64,000 nucleotides of DNA, taken from the NCBI GenBank assembly GCA_963556695.1, contig CAUWAG010000012.1, positions 1,302,001 to 1,366,000 of the forward strand, given 5' to 3'. The position numbers were made by a program, and so were the translations under genes. Under the pieces are notes generated by a model that was not told the origin of the DNA, did not search any database, and saw only the letters and a program-made list of their open reading frames with translations. The stretch comes from Anthostomella pinea. Its lineage: Eukaryota; Ascomycota; Sordariomycetes; Xylariales; Xylariaceae. Positions within the stretch are counted from its first letter, which is position 1, and every line of letters begins with the position of its first letter. This document shows positions 47,078-58,201 of the stretch, one piece after another.

Positions 47078-48881
47078 CTCGGGTCGGTCCCTTGTCCTTC
47101 TGTTCCTCAAGTCTCCCGGGGCGTTTTGCAGGCTCTCTCAAGCCAATGCAGGATCACTGCTAAGTCTGCTATCGCAAAGACCTGTGCGGACACTCGAAAG
47201 TGAAGAGGATAAATGAGACTCAGATTGGGCTGCGCGATGTTTTCGAAGCATTCGGTTCAAAGTAGTCGTTCTGCTTTCACGAAGGACCGGAAGAGCACGT
47301 CTGGGAGCCACGCATGAATACAATCCTGTGCTTTATTCCCAATGGACCTGGAGGACGAATATGGTTCTTGTAGCTATCAGAACTGAAATAGCCATGCTTC
47401 GCCATGAACTCTAAAAGTCGTACTTGCGCCCGTTTGTAAGTGCTGCCTCGCCACTGGCCCTAACAAGCAGAATATGTAGGCAGCCGGAAACCCTCATCCC
47501 ACAAGCCGCTCCCTTGTCACAGTGAAAAACGCAAGCGTCCTCTTCTGAAGGAAACTCTCCTCGGGGACCTACCTACCTAACCTTGGCTCAAAAGCACAAC
47601 AGCACGAGACGGAATTACGAAAAGATTCAGCATATGAGTGTATATTGTAACGAGATGGGAATAATATGTTTCGCTCAACATGTGCAGAGATTCGACGAAG
47701 GTGAAAGCAGATGGGCGTTATGGAGAATCACCTGGATACCTTGTCAGATTTGTTATTCAGGGATGCATATCGCTGTAACCGACAATGCAAAGCTACCAGG
47801 GCCTCGGTAGTTGCCGACTACCCTGAGAGCATTATCATCGTACGATGTCTGGACGATGATAGAGGGATCTGATAAAGGCACGCACGCCGGATTTTTAATG
47901 CAGATTGCCGTCCCTTGTATCTTTCCCTACTGCCGAATATCGGTATAGATTGTCCAAGCAGCCAAGATTGCTGAACGTGGGCCAAAAACATGGTTCTAGT
48001 TTCTAGTTCTACCTCGCCTAGCTGGGCAAGCACTCGGACAGGGCTCCCAGCTTCAAGCTATTACTAATTAGGTGTGTACATGTATCTCTTCGGTTCGAGG
48101 GGGATATATTTCACATGATTCCAAGAGCAATTGCTGCCAGAGCACAGGGCCATAGGGAAGCAAGCTCGGAAACCCTGAAGTCAATGAATGACATCTAGCT
48201 CAAGAAAGAAGTCAAAGCCAACTCTACATGGACTGCACGGGAACTACGAAAAGGGGCGCTCTACCAGCTCCAGTGCTCCGGGCATCAGGCCAAAGAATAA
48301 GAGGGGCAACCAGCTTCAAAGAGGTGCAGTACACAAGCCCCATCGAGAAAGACACAGCATCGCAAAGACTCTTGTAATACTGAATATCTGATGACAGCAT
48401 TATATAGTCTTACGAATGAAGTCGATGTCTTTACAAAGGGGGGAAACGGCGGAAAGGGGGCGGAGAGAAGAACCCCACTATGTACCTAGGTACCTCTGGA
48501 CCCCTGCTCACTGTTGGAGCCGGGCTCCGAACTGCGCTGCGAGGCCGAAAACTTATCAGATCCCGTCTCCAGCTACGTATTCGACCTGGGAAGATTTTAC
48601 ACTCCCTTCAATCCGGCCCTGTCCTGCACCACTTCTTGCGCCAACGAGCCTGCCGCTCCCCAGGCGACGTCTAGACACCTTTACCGAGCTCGACCACTCT
48701 CCTCGCCATACCTGTGCCAGATACAGGGCGAATAACCTCTCAACGTCATCACCTCCAGCCCCGGAGAGCTCCAGCCTCCCCGAGTTGATTCTCGCGCGGC
48801 AACTCGCCTGCCTCTCTCCCAGCCGTGACCCTGGCGCTTCAACCACGAGCCTTCGGCGAAGGCCCAACAGCTGTGGCCAAC
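47078..48881. promoter_or_regulatory. Divergent spacer before mitoferrin gene
   Basis: About 1.8 kb between divergent starts. No gene is supported among short frames. It must contain both promoters. The last 300 bp are C-rich and look like the mitoferrin 5' leader. Confidence 0.45.
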
Positions 48882-50257
48882 ATGGCCCAGCCAAATGCCG
48901 AGCCGGTCGAGGAATACGAGTATGTTGCCCACCCAAACCGCCAGAGCGCTCCCGAGGTCGCGCGTAAGGGGGCTGACCGTGTGTGACTCCTTTAGCTACG
49001 AGTCGCTGCCGCCAAACTTCTCCCTCGCCCAGAACATGGTTGCTGGCGCCTTCGCTGGCATTGCCGTACGTCGTCATGGTTCGCCTGCCTACTGGGCGCG
49101 TCGAAGCTGACCTCTGGTATAGGAGCATACCGTTATGTATCCCGTCGACGCGATCAAGGTGCGCAATAACTTCTTCGGCCCGTCGCTGGACCTGAAGCTG
49201 ATCTATCCATCGCAGACACGAATGCAGATCATAAGTCCCTCGTCCAGCTCGGCCTACAAAGGCATGATCGAGAGTACAATGCGCATAGCCAGTGGGGAAG
49301 GTGTTCTGAAGCTATGGAGAGGCATGTCCAGTGTTGTAGTAGGAGCCGGTAGGTCGCGCGCGGAATTCGGGTATACCTCATCAGCTCACAACTGCGTTTG
49401 AAAGGACCTGCACACGCTGTCTACTTTGCTACATATGAGGCTGTAAAGCACCTGATGGGCGGCAACCAAGCCGGTGTCCACCATCCTCTTGCGGCAGGTA
49501 AGCTTTACTTCTAGGTTCTCTGAGCACCCGCAGGCGCTGACACTTTGCCTCCCTTGCCAGCCACAAGCGGAGCTTGCGCGACGATAGCCAGCGATGCGCT
49601 GATGAATCCCTTCGATGGTATGTTGACCGCCACCCGTATGGCCGGAGATGCTGGTGGAGACCTCTTCTGACCCAGGCGCTAGTCATCAAGCAGCGCATGC
49701 AGATCCAGAACTCGAGCAAGATGTACCGCTCCATGCCCGATTGCGCACGATACGTCTACAGGACTGAAGGCTTATCAGCCTTTTACGTCTCCTACCCGAC
49801 CACCCTGTCGATGACCGTCCCATTTACCGCTCTCCAGTTCCTTGCCTACGAGTCCTTGTCCACCGCCATGAACCCGAGCAAAACATACGATCCCTTCACA
49901 CATTGCACTGCGGGCGCTGTGGCGGGTGGGTTCGCCGCTGCGCTGACGACACCCATGGATGTTGTCAAGACCATGCTACAAACCCGAGGGACAGCCACCG
50001 ACCCCGAGCTAAGATCGGTGAATGGGTTCGTCTCAGGCTGCAAACTGGTGTACCAGAGAGAAGGATTCCGCGGTTACTTCAAGGGTGTTCGGCCGAGAAT
50101 CGTAACGACAATGCCGAGCACCGCCATCTGCTGGTCGGCTTACGAGGCTTCCAAGTAAGCACAACCTCTCCCTCCCGGACGGCCGAGCTTCATTCGGGCC
50201 CGTTTACTGATGTTGTGTCGCAGGGCTTACTTCATTCGAAATAATGCATCTTCGTGA
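48882..50257 (+). CDS. MRS4: Mitochondrial iron carrier, mitoferrin (Mrs3/Mrs4)
   Basis: Eight exons: 48882-48919, 48996-49065, 49123-49158, 49216-49348, 49405-49497, 49561-49617, 49683-50154 and 50224-50257. All phases agree, giving 310 aa (yeast Mrs3 is 314). Mitoferrin imports ferrous iron across the inner mitochondrial membrane for haem and Fe-S assembly. Three solute-carrier repeats are visible, each with the signature PxD/ExxK: MYPVDAIKTRMQ (split by intron 3), MNPFDVIKQRMQI (split by intron 6) and TTPMDVVKTMLQTRG. The start of the domain, LPPNFSLAQNMVAGAFAGIA, and GAGPAHAVYFATYE with the contact Met/His region are typical of mitoferrins rather than other carriers. Exon joins in both signatures are exact. 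The paralogue (MRS3 or MRS4) cannot be distinguished. Confidence 0.94.
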
Positions 50258-51104
50258 TGGCATTGAACACATAAATCTATTCGTCTCAAAGACTTGATGT
50301 CATGCGGTATTGATCCTGGCTTATCGTCTCCCCAGGGTGGCCCGAGTATTTGGACCGAGTCCGAACACCGCTCCGCGCCCCGATCGAATTACCGCTTGGC
50401 ATCAGTCACACACCCTCTCTCAGGAACCCCTGGGCACCTCTTAGCTATCTGTGGTCTTCTACGGTCGTAATTCCTGGATACCTGAGACTGGACTTTCCAC
50501 CGAGTCCGATATTCCCGGTACCAGCCGGGCGACCCAAAGATTTTCGTGGAGCAATCAATGGGACAGCACCAAAAGTGGTCGGCAATTTTGACATTAATGT
50601 ACATAGCTCTTGATCTTGCGCCATTTTCAACTTGGTGAGCGTTTGGGGACATATCGGTTGAGATAAAAGGACTGGACCTTGCACGCGACAGACAAGACGG
50701 CGTTCTTTGTTACTCACGATACCAACGTTTGGGACGTGATGGCTTTCACGAGGCAAGACCGTCACCTGTATAAATATGAACCACGATCATGGCGTCAAAC
50801 GAGGAAATAGACCATTGGCTCAGGCGAGTCAAAGCCTTCGTCGAGTTACGTCCTCTGCTCGAGCTGTATCAATCATCGCCGTGACTTATAAATCCGCCAC
50901 GGACTATAAACCCCTGGAATGGAGAGGAGTCTGGGCAGCTTTGAATATGCAATGAGAGGAGGGAACTGCGCTTTCAAGCGAGCCAGTGCTGAGTCTTCTA
51001 TAAACTGCTAGTCTTCAGGAACGTTCCCAGCCCAAACTTCGCAACGACACACTAAAAGCTCAAAATCCGAGCCGACGGCCGACTCACAGGTCCTGACCGT
51101 CTAG
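50258..51104. other. Convergent spacer
   Basis: 847 bp between the ends of the mitoferrin gene and the broken unknown gene. Short unsupported frames only. Confidence 0.45.
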
Positions 51105-51954
51105 CTACTTGCTCAACAACGTAACGCCCATCCCAGCAAGCGGTGCCCTCTTCGCCACGGCGCTCCCGCCCACCTGCCTGGCCCTCAACCCCCGTACATC
51201 CTCGCCCAAAGCCAGCGCCGTCGCGCCCACGCCCCCGCTGCGCCCACGCCAGCGAGCCACGTACGTGTCCTCGGCCGCCGCGAGGTAGAAGTGCGTCTCC
51301 AGGTTCTCGTTTCTGGTGAGGGGACGGGGACGGGGAACAGCATCGACTCGTAGCGCGTCCAGAACAGCATGGCGTCGGCGCCCAGGGCGGCGACGCTGTG
51401 TGTGAAGAAGAGCGGGTCGGAGGCGCTGGGGGCGTTGCTTAGGACTAGGAAGGTTGGGTCGGGGAGGTTAGGGAAGGAGGCTGTGGTGGTGGTGTCGCTG
51501 GGTGTGATGTAGAGGAGGTCGGCGCGGGTGTCGGGGACTTTGGGGTTGTGGGTTGGTTAGTTGTGGGTTTTGGGGGAGGGGATAGGGGCGAAAATAGGTA
51601 AAGGGGTAAAGGGGTAAAGAAGAGGGAGGAAGAGGGAAGAGGAGGAAAAGAAAAGGAAAGGAAAGTGGGAAGTATTCATGAAACAGCTGAATCGTGAAAA
51701 GGGGCCGTCCAGGAACGGACTAGAACCTGAACGAGTAGGGGTAATCTCACCCGTGTAGTTGAAAGCAGTCTGGATACTCGCCGGCACCGTCGGGCCGACG
51801 TACAGGTTGCCGTCGCCATACCACATCCGGAGCTGTACGGTATGCCCGTTCTCGACGTACTGAACCGAGATATTGTAGGCGTTGGATGCAGCGCGCTCAC
51901 GCCTGCGAGTGCTGTGAGGGTTGCCGCTAGGCGGTCGAGGAGGGACGTAGTCAT
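51105..51954 (-). pseudogene. Unknown fungal protein, apparently frameshifted
   Basis: The coding signal starts at the ATG at 51954 (MTTSLLDRLAATLTALAGVSA). It continues in a shifted frame as SNAYNISVQYVENGHTVQ and MWYGDGNLYVGPTVPASI, up to a 213-nt GT-AG intron (51750-51538). It resumes as VPDTRADLLYITPSD, LVLSNAPSASDPLFFTHSVA and GADAMLFWTRYESMLFPVP. A second shift near the G run at 51320-51323 leads to NENLETHFYLAAAEDTYVAR and GVTLLSK, ending at 51105. One frame change sits in a GCGC repeat, the other in a C/G run, so both look like slippage. Removing both would give a continuous protein of a little over 200 residues. No family is recognised. Either the gene is dead or the assembly has errors here. 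Confidence 0.55.
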
Positions 51955-53326
51955 GTTGTTAAATGTGGCTGGTGTGATTATAGAAAAGGCGGGTGGTCCC
52001 GGCGCTGTTGCAACTGGACTAGCTAGACGCCTGATGTGGACTGTATGACGGAGCTCTTGGTGATAGGGCAGTTTGGGAGGAAGTTGGAATAAGCCCTAGC
52101 TAGAGTAGAAGATCAGAAGTAACCTGGCCGAAGTTGGGAGCTACCCCGTATACGAGCTCTTGAGGATGGTCGAGTATTATATGAGAAGGTAACCATAACC
52201 AGGTATGTACGTGAAGTTTTGTTGTGATAGTATTTGTGGTATTGGTTATGTACCCTTCGCATTATTGAAGGCGCCAGTATTTTGAAGTGGTATTAATTTA
52301 CAAGCATCATTCTCGCTTGCATGTTTCTCATATGAGATGTGATCCCGTGGGGAGCGAGAGCGAGCTGGCATTGGGAGAACGGCAGTGGTGGACAGCCTGC
52401 AGCTGTACAAGAAAGGCAATTGCTAATTTGGGCCGCTATGACGGAGGCACCATGTGATGGAAATCCGGGGGCAGAAGTTATGGCGTTTGGAGAAGGACGC
52501 AAGGTGCCATTGGAGTTTAATATGAGACTGGAATCGTAATATGCCATATCACAACTCATGGTTCCGTATCCTGCTAATGTACATTGGTCAGCTGTTTGGT
52601 GGCACAGTAGCATATTGTCCTTGGGAATCAATTTGGAGCTGTCGGTCCCCTGGGTGTCAGACGACGAGATGGGAGGTGGTCGCCCTCCTAGGCGAATAGA
52701 TTATCACATCGACGACATGCTACGGCCAGATTGGTGAGAAGTATTTTTTCAGCGGATGGTTGAAAGCACTGTTCACGGCGCCACCTACCTTCTCCATCGC
52801 CAGGATGAGGTTACAGCTGGATAAGAAAATGCTGCTTCCAGCTGTCACTTCGCCTGGTGGCTGTGTAGTGTAGACTCGACGACCTCTTGATAAGCAGCGC
52901 TATATTGTCTAGAGGTGCTCTTAATTATCAACACTAGATTGAGCCTGGGTGGTGGCTTTGAAAGTGGCGGTTCCTCCAGCGGGCTGTTTAGGCTAAAGGC
53001 ATATGTGCCAGGCGACTTCCAACACTGCTGTTGTGGACAGACCGTGAGGAGAGCTGTTCATGAACCAAGTCCCATCCTTTCTTGTAGACGCAATACAGAG
53101 GCTGGACCGCGCATGATAGGTCATTGCTTGTGTGAACAACTGAAGTCGCCATTCCGAGCTATTGAGAGTCTAGTTCACTTCACGGTCTTGCAAGTGCAGC
53201 CCCTTTTCATGGCATCAACGGACTCCGTTTCTATGGCGGACAAGAGGTTAGTTCCACTGCGTCAGGACACGGAAGTTGCTCCTTTTACTGCCTGACAGGT
53301 ACGCTGTCACCTTGGTCCTTCATGTT
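51955..53326. other. Gene-poor spacer
   Basis: About 1.4 kb with scattered short open frames (up to 126 codons) lacking family similarity. The left end should be the promoter of the broken unknown gene. Confidence 0.45.
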
Positions 53327-54842
53327 TCAAAGGGGGAAGCTGTCTGTTGTCTTTACGCCGAGTAACGAGTCGGTATCAGGGCACTGTATCTGCCGAATTG
53401 ACAGAGTTATTGCCAATACACGATTGATATAGGGCTCCAAGCCGGCGAGAAGCATATCGATGGTCCTGAACGAGTTCGCCACTGACTTCACCGACTGAGT
53501 GCGACTGACAAGTACCATAGGCCACGAAGTTGGATCTGCTGGATATCCGTCGATATCCATGCCTTCCATGTCCTCTTGTTGTCCACTGGACGATGTAATG
53601 CCACCCAGGGAACTGGGATCACCGTCATCGTCTGCCTCGTCGTCTGAGCCAGAGAGAACTCTCAAGTCATCTTCTTCACTGGTTGATGCCTCGTCCTCTT
53701 CAATCTCCGAGTCGTCGATGCCCGAATGCTCGAAATCTCCCGGGTCTGAGCGATCGGCTTCGTGATCGGCATTATGCTCCTCCCAGTAAACGTCGACATG
53801 ATTCCGGATTCCCGCCCGGATCCGCTCGTATCGGCTTACGCCATCATCTATTTCCCCGCTAAAGCTGAGGTCTGAGAACCAGACCAACGGGGCGATGTGA
53901 ACCCTGGGTCGAGTCCCAGTCAAAGGTACCAATGCTTCCCCAGGTTCTTTTGCGGCAGCAAGTTGCTCTCGATATGCTCTCGCCTCTCGATTCACGCGGT
54001 AGGTGGGAACTTCGTAGCTAGCAAAGTCGTAGTGGTTGACTAGATTTCTTCGAGCCTGTTTCGCCATCCGCCTCGGAGTCCTCTTCCCCCACAAAGTCGA
54101 GAAAGAAGCTTCTGATCTTTTGCGACCCGCACCAGGAGAGGTCCTTGTTTCTCTTGTGGTCTGCACGCTCGGTACAAAAGTGGACTCCTCCAAGCTCGGG
54201 AAATGGTGTACAAGGTTCACAGGATGCCACCAAGCAGAACGGCCCGCTCCATCAAACAGATTCTGCTCTACGGCCAAGTTTCTCAGTCTCAAAGACACTG
54301 TTGATGCCTGCGCCAAGCACACTGGAGAGGCAAGCGTTTTCTTCCGGTTGTATGAGAATAACGTCTCTCTCTCGGTGATAACGGATCCGTCCGCGGCCGT
54401 CTCAGATCTCGATGACATCCGGGTACGCTTTCATGGCTAGAGTGCGGCTCTCGTGGTTCGTCGCAAGTACAGCTCTGGCTGTGGCAGTCTGCTGTTCCAA
54501 GACCACGCCCTCCCAGATGCTGCAGGCGTCTTGCTTCGTTCTTATTAGGTCAAGCTCAATCATGCTGGAGGAGTTGCCTAGGAGGTCCGGGCAGAAGAAC
54601 TCCCAGATCAGCTGACGTAATTCGATGGGCAGCCGAGAAAACTGGGCGAAGGAGATCTGGTCTTCGTCTCCTCCGTCGGAACTGGACTTGTCTCCAGACT
54701 CGATGGCTTCGAGTTCAAGCAGATCGTTGCTTGCGACTGAGTCGTATTCTTCGTCCAGTTCACTCCCGCCTTCAGAGGCAGTGTCGTCCGGGGCAGGCTC
54801 ATCCGTACCATGATGTCCGTCGGATACCGAGGGGTTAGGCAT
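53327..54842 (-). pseudogene. 2EXR-domain protein gene, broken
   Basis: From the ATG at 54842 an acidic leader precedes the 2EXR block FSRLPIELRQLIWEFFCPDL and ATNHESRTLAMKAYPDVIEI, typical of this large fungal family of F-box-like proteins of unknown role. A TGA at about 54403 then stops the frame, although the codons after it (DGRGRIRYHRERDVILI) still fit the family. Later family-like text (VSLRLRNLAVEQNLFDG, WWHPVNLVHHFPSLEESTFV) lies in a second frame that runs to 53327. No acceptable intron joins them. One nonsense codon (possibly CGA to TGA) plus one frameshift explain the picture. The tail is acidic and Ser rich. Two separate small genes are the less likely reading. Confidence 0.65.
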
Positions 54843-56160
54843 CTCTTATCGCTTGCAAAGGATAAAAACGACTAACGATCTTGCCTTTGTCGGTCGTGGG
54901 GTCCGTTTGTCGAAGCACACAATTTATCTTGGTCGTGGCGGGTTTACCGAGGGCTCTCTTGTACAATCGTTGCGACTATGGATGTCTTGACGCCTGAACA
55001 AGCCAATACCTTCCCCAGCACCTACACTGGAGCCGTAACCTGGCCGTATATTGATCAGATTCGGATCGACCAGGTAGGTAGGTGTACCGGTAGGTGCGTG
55101 CCGTAAAAGAGTTGCTTGATGTAGGCGGTAGATGTGGGTCGCGGGGTGAAGGATTTTGATGTTGTCTCGGGAACGGCAAAAGCAACTTACACTCAGCCCA
55201 TATTACCCATAGGATACTTTTAAATACCGGAATAAGCCTTGAGAAATAAGCAGATCTAGTTCATACGTTACTCTCAATGCTTATTCCAGTATGCTTAGTC
55301 CAATTCGATGAATATACCTTACTGTTGTATGCTGGACGGGTGGTGTACAGTACGGAGACTCATGAGGGTGAATGCAATCCTCGTAGAAGAAGACTTCCGC
55401 CGCTTTTGCTGCGCGCAATGGCGGAAAGCGCTATGTACCGTCCCAAAAGGTAGCGTCGTTGCATTGAGTATCATGAGGCACATTTGGGAGCGCTGGATGC
55501 ATGCCAGGCCGCCTAGAATTCGAGAGCAAATACTTCAACGAAGCCGAAGAGGCAGTCCAGCACATGCAACCCTCCCCCGACGTAGGTATCAACCCCAAAC
55601 CCTCGAATTCGATGCAGAAACCCAGCTCAAAACCGTAGTAATGAACATCTGCAACGACCGCTATATGATGCATCGTGAGACGTCCACTTTCTGTCACTGG
55701 TCTAAGTGCTCCTGATAGAAGCGCCGGATTAGATGCTCTGATCGACGTCAGTGTATGTGCTCTGGGAACTGTCGGTCATCTCGATCTCCGAAACCGAGAG
55801 ACACATTCTGGGTGTAGTCAATTGCGGAAGATGATGGGTTAGTACATCCCCGGCAAGCCATCCGTGGCAGTAACATGCATTGGCAGCTGAGATGACTGAG
55901 AAGAAAGGGGGTGTCGGCTGGATTCTGCAGGAGAACGACAATGTGATCATCAGGAAACCGAAAGTGAAGTGAAAGCAGATTGAAGTCGCACCTTTCAGTG
56001 ACTGACGTGCGTGCTCCTCGAAACTAGTGCAACTTCTGCAAGGGCTCTGGAGGCGGATGGTGCTATGAGGCGGCGGGTGTCAATTTGGAGCAGTACCACG
56101 CCGGCACTCTTATGAGACAACGTCGAAAATTGGGCTTCCCTAGCGATATCAGGTGAGTCT
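54843..56160. other. Spacer with second inverted-repeat element
   Basis: About 1.3 kb. It contains the diverged element copy at 55190-55370 and unsupported short frames, including a 45-codon frame from about 55502 with no recognised similarity. Confidence 0.45.
55190..55370. mobile_element. MITE-like inverted-repeat element, copy 2 (diverged)
   Basis: It shares with copy 1 the left end ACACTCAGCCC, the inner imperfect palindrome (55229-55301, GGAATAAGC ... GCTTAGTCC), and the right arm with TACGGAGACTCATGAGGG at about 55351-55368. It is about 40 bp shorter than copy 1, mainly through loss of inner left-arm sequence. Two related copies 10 kb apart support a dispersed mobile family. Confidence 0.65.
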
Positions 56161-57751
56161 TCAGTCATAGGGTGGTCTTCGACTGCTGTATCTCTCCCTG
56201 TCGTATGGTGGTCGTTGACTCCGGTCACTCTCCCAGTCATCCGGCGGTCGTCGACTACGGTCCCTGTCCCTCCTGCTTCTCCGCTGACGTACTCCGGAAG
56301 GCCTGAGCACGTACTCGGCCGTCTCAGGGTCATACTGCAGCAGCTCGACCTCCAGAGGCTTGAGTGGCGCCTCGGGCAACATCCTTTGGAAGCCCTCCTC
56401 AGGGCTGTACCTCGATCTCCAGAACACATCGGGCCATTTCCCACCATCTGCATGCGCTTCGATCACCAGTTTCCAGTCGTCTAAGGCTTTGCATTCGTAC
56501 GGGCCCTTGTCGTTAATACCAGGTCCGCCGAGCCTGATCCTTGATCTGACCGAAGAATGAATGTACTCGTGGGTATTCAATAGCGGCTCACCCGTCTGCT
56601 TGCCGTTGGTGGGGTCCACGACACAGTAACGACCCGGGTCCCTAATCTTGGTGCCACCGACCGCATAGATACCCGCCATGCCGTCCCAAATCCTGCCGAA
56701 GGACCAAGGCCTAGGCTTCTGGTCGTGCTTCTCGTAGAAGTCTTCTGCATCCTCCCACTGGTCCAAGAGGTAGTCGATATCAAAGTCGATGAACGGCTGG
56801 CATTGGGCCATCATCCATGCGAGCGTGAGCGTTGCGACCTGCTGGTCGTCATAGCCTCCTCCGATATTGGCGTGAGCCCCCGGAAACCATACTTGCCGCA
56901 AGACTGTCCGGTTGCCCTGAAGCTTCTCCCAGAGCGTGGGTTGGAAAGCGTACCGGCGCTCATCGAGAGCAAGGGCTTGAAAGGCATGCTCGATGCAGTT
57001 GCTTAAGCTTGTGTCGTAGAACGAGAGCTCCTTCATCGCGTTTGACTGCAAGCCAACGCGCTGCAGCCAGCCTATCTTCGGCGTACCGAGGCTTCCGACG
57101 GTATCAAATACCCCGATCACCTTGATTCGAACATGCAATCGCGTCAAGCCTTTGCGCTCCAACGTCTCGGCGTATTCCGGATTTGCGGCACTAGGCTTAT
57201 CCCGGAATGGGATGTCAGGATGCCTAGGCTGATAGTGCTCATCGTGCTGATGCTGTACATCCCTAAAGATCTCGGGCAGGAAAGGCAGGCCCGCTTTGGT
57301 CAACAAGCCTACGTCGCCTATCAGGCCAGCAATGGCACGAGCGGTATAAGCACCTCGCGAGAAGCCGAATATGAAGATCTCATCGCCGCGAACCCAGTTG
57401 GTACAGAGAAACTGGTAGCCTTCTCGGACGATCTCGGCGAGTCCAGCGCCGGTGGCGCCCATGAGCTTGTCGAGGACACCACCGCCTGCACCGACGCCAT
57501 AGTGGTAGTAGGTGACCTGAGGTATGCCATCCGAGCTTTGCGTCTTGATAGCGCGGGAGAGGCGGGTGATGTTGGACGGGATGGCAACGTCTCCCTTCAG
57601 GCTGCCGGAGTCGGAGTTCAGCCATGTGCCTAGGTAGCATTATTAAGAAAAGGGTCCGGGTATTATCAAGACGATATTGACGTCAGCGAGACTCACCATC
57701 TTCACACAATATCAATCGTTTACTCGGTGCAGATGGCAGCAAGGACTGCAT
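56161..57751 (-). CDS. DUF2235 (Tle1-like phospholipase fold) protein
   Basis: Two exons, 57751-57697 and 57629-56161, with a 67-nt phase-1 intron, give 507 aa. The fold is the alpha/beta hydrolase DUF2235, which includes bacterial type VI phospholipase effectors; fungal members are abundant and mostly uncharacterised. Seen here: SKRLILCEDGTWLNSDSG (formed by splicing), PSNITRLSRAI, TYYHYGVG, MGATGAGL, the nucleophile elbow GFSRGAYTAR (about residues 107-116, Ser109), VIGVFDTVGSLG with a candidate acidic residue, and WFPGAHANIGGGY with the candidate His. All catalytic elements are present. After about residue 440 the chain turns into an Arg/Pro/Asp repeat (RRPPYDRER type), encoded by a minisatellite that ends exactly at the stop. 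Substrate and localisation are unknown; no signal peptide is seen. Confidence 0.88.
56164..56271 (-). repeat. 36-bp minisatellite in DUF2235 3' end
   Basis: Three adjacent 36-bp units start at 56164, 56200 and 56236. Each encodes 12 residues of the RRPPYDRE-type tail. The array directly abuts the TGA at 56161-56163. The unit length is a multiple of three, so copy number can change without a frameshift. Confidence 0.85.
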
Positions 57752-58201
57752 CCGCCGCCTGCCTGAGTTCGCTCGCGCGGGATCATCAACGGCGACCAGG
57801 CGCGACATGCCGAGGCACCCGCAACGAACCGCAAGGGGGTGGAGGTGTAACTTTAAGAAACCGGTTCATGCAGCTTCATTCGAACGCCCTGGTGGTTGTA
57901 GAGTTGAGCGCTAGCGAAGAGGGTGCACCTGGTCCGAGCGCCCAGCCACAGACCGTCTTCAATATCGTCTTGATACTCGACCAGTGATTTACCGTCTCGC
58001 ACTCCTGAGTCCTGATCAATGCCTTTATACTGATCATAGTCGGGGCACGAGACCAAGGACTGGAAATACACATACGTCAAGCACATTGAATCTATTAGTC
58101 TAACTCCGCATCTCATCATTGCATGCAGAGCCGAACGCAAAGAGCTATCTTTGCCACCAAAGCACTCTTGTGGATAACTGACTATAGCACCATCTTCATC
58201 T
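57752..58201. other. DUF2235 upstream region
   Basis: 450 bp between same-strand genes; expected to hold the DUF2235 promoter and the 3' region of the NmrA-like gene. No other gene is supported. Confidence 0.45.

Noticed and set aside
52915..53295. 126-codon plus-strand frame
   Set aside because: No similarity, no conserved pattern and no start context; it is isolated in a spacer.
55502..55640. Small 45-codon frame [17 protein letters not shown]
   Set aside because: Its composition is plausible for coding, but there is no homologue I recognise and no acceptable splice partner.
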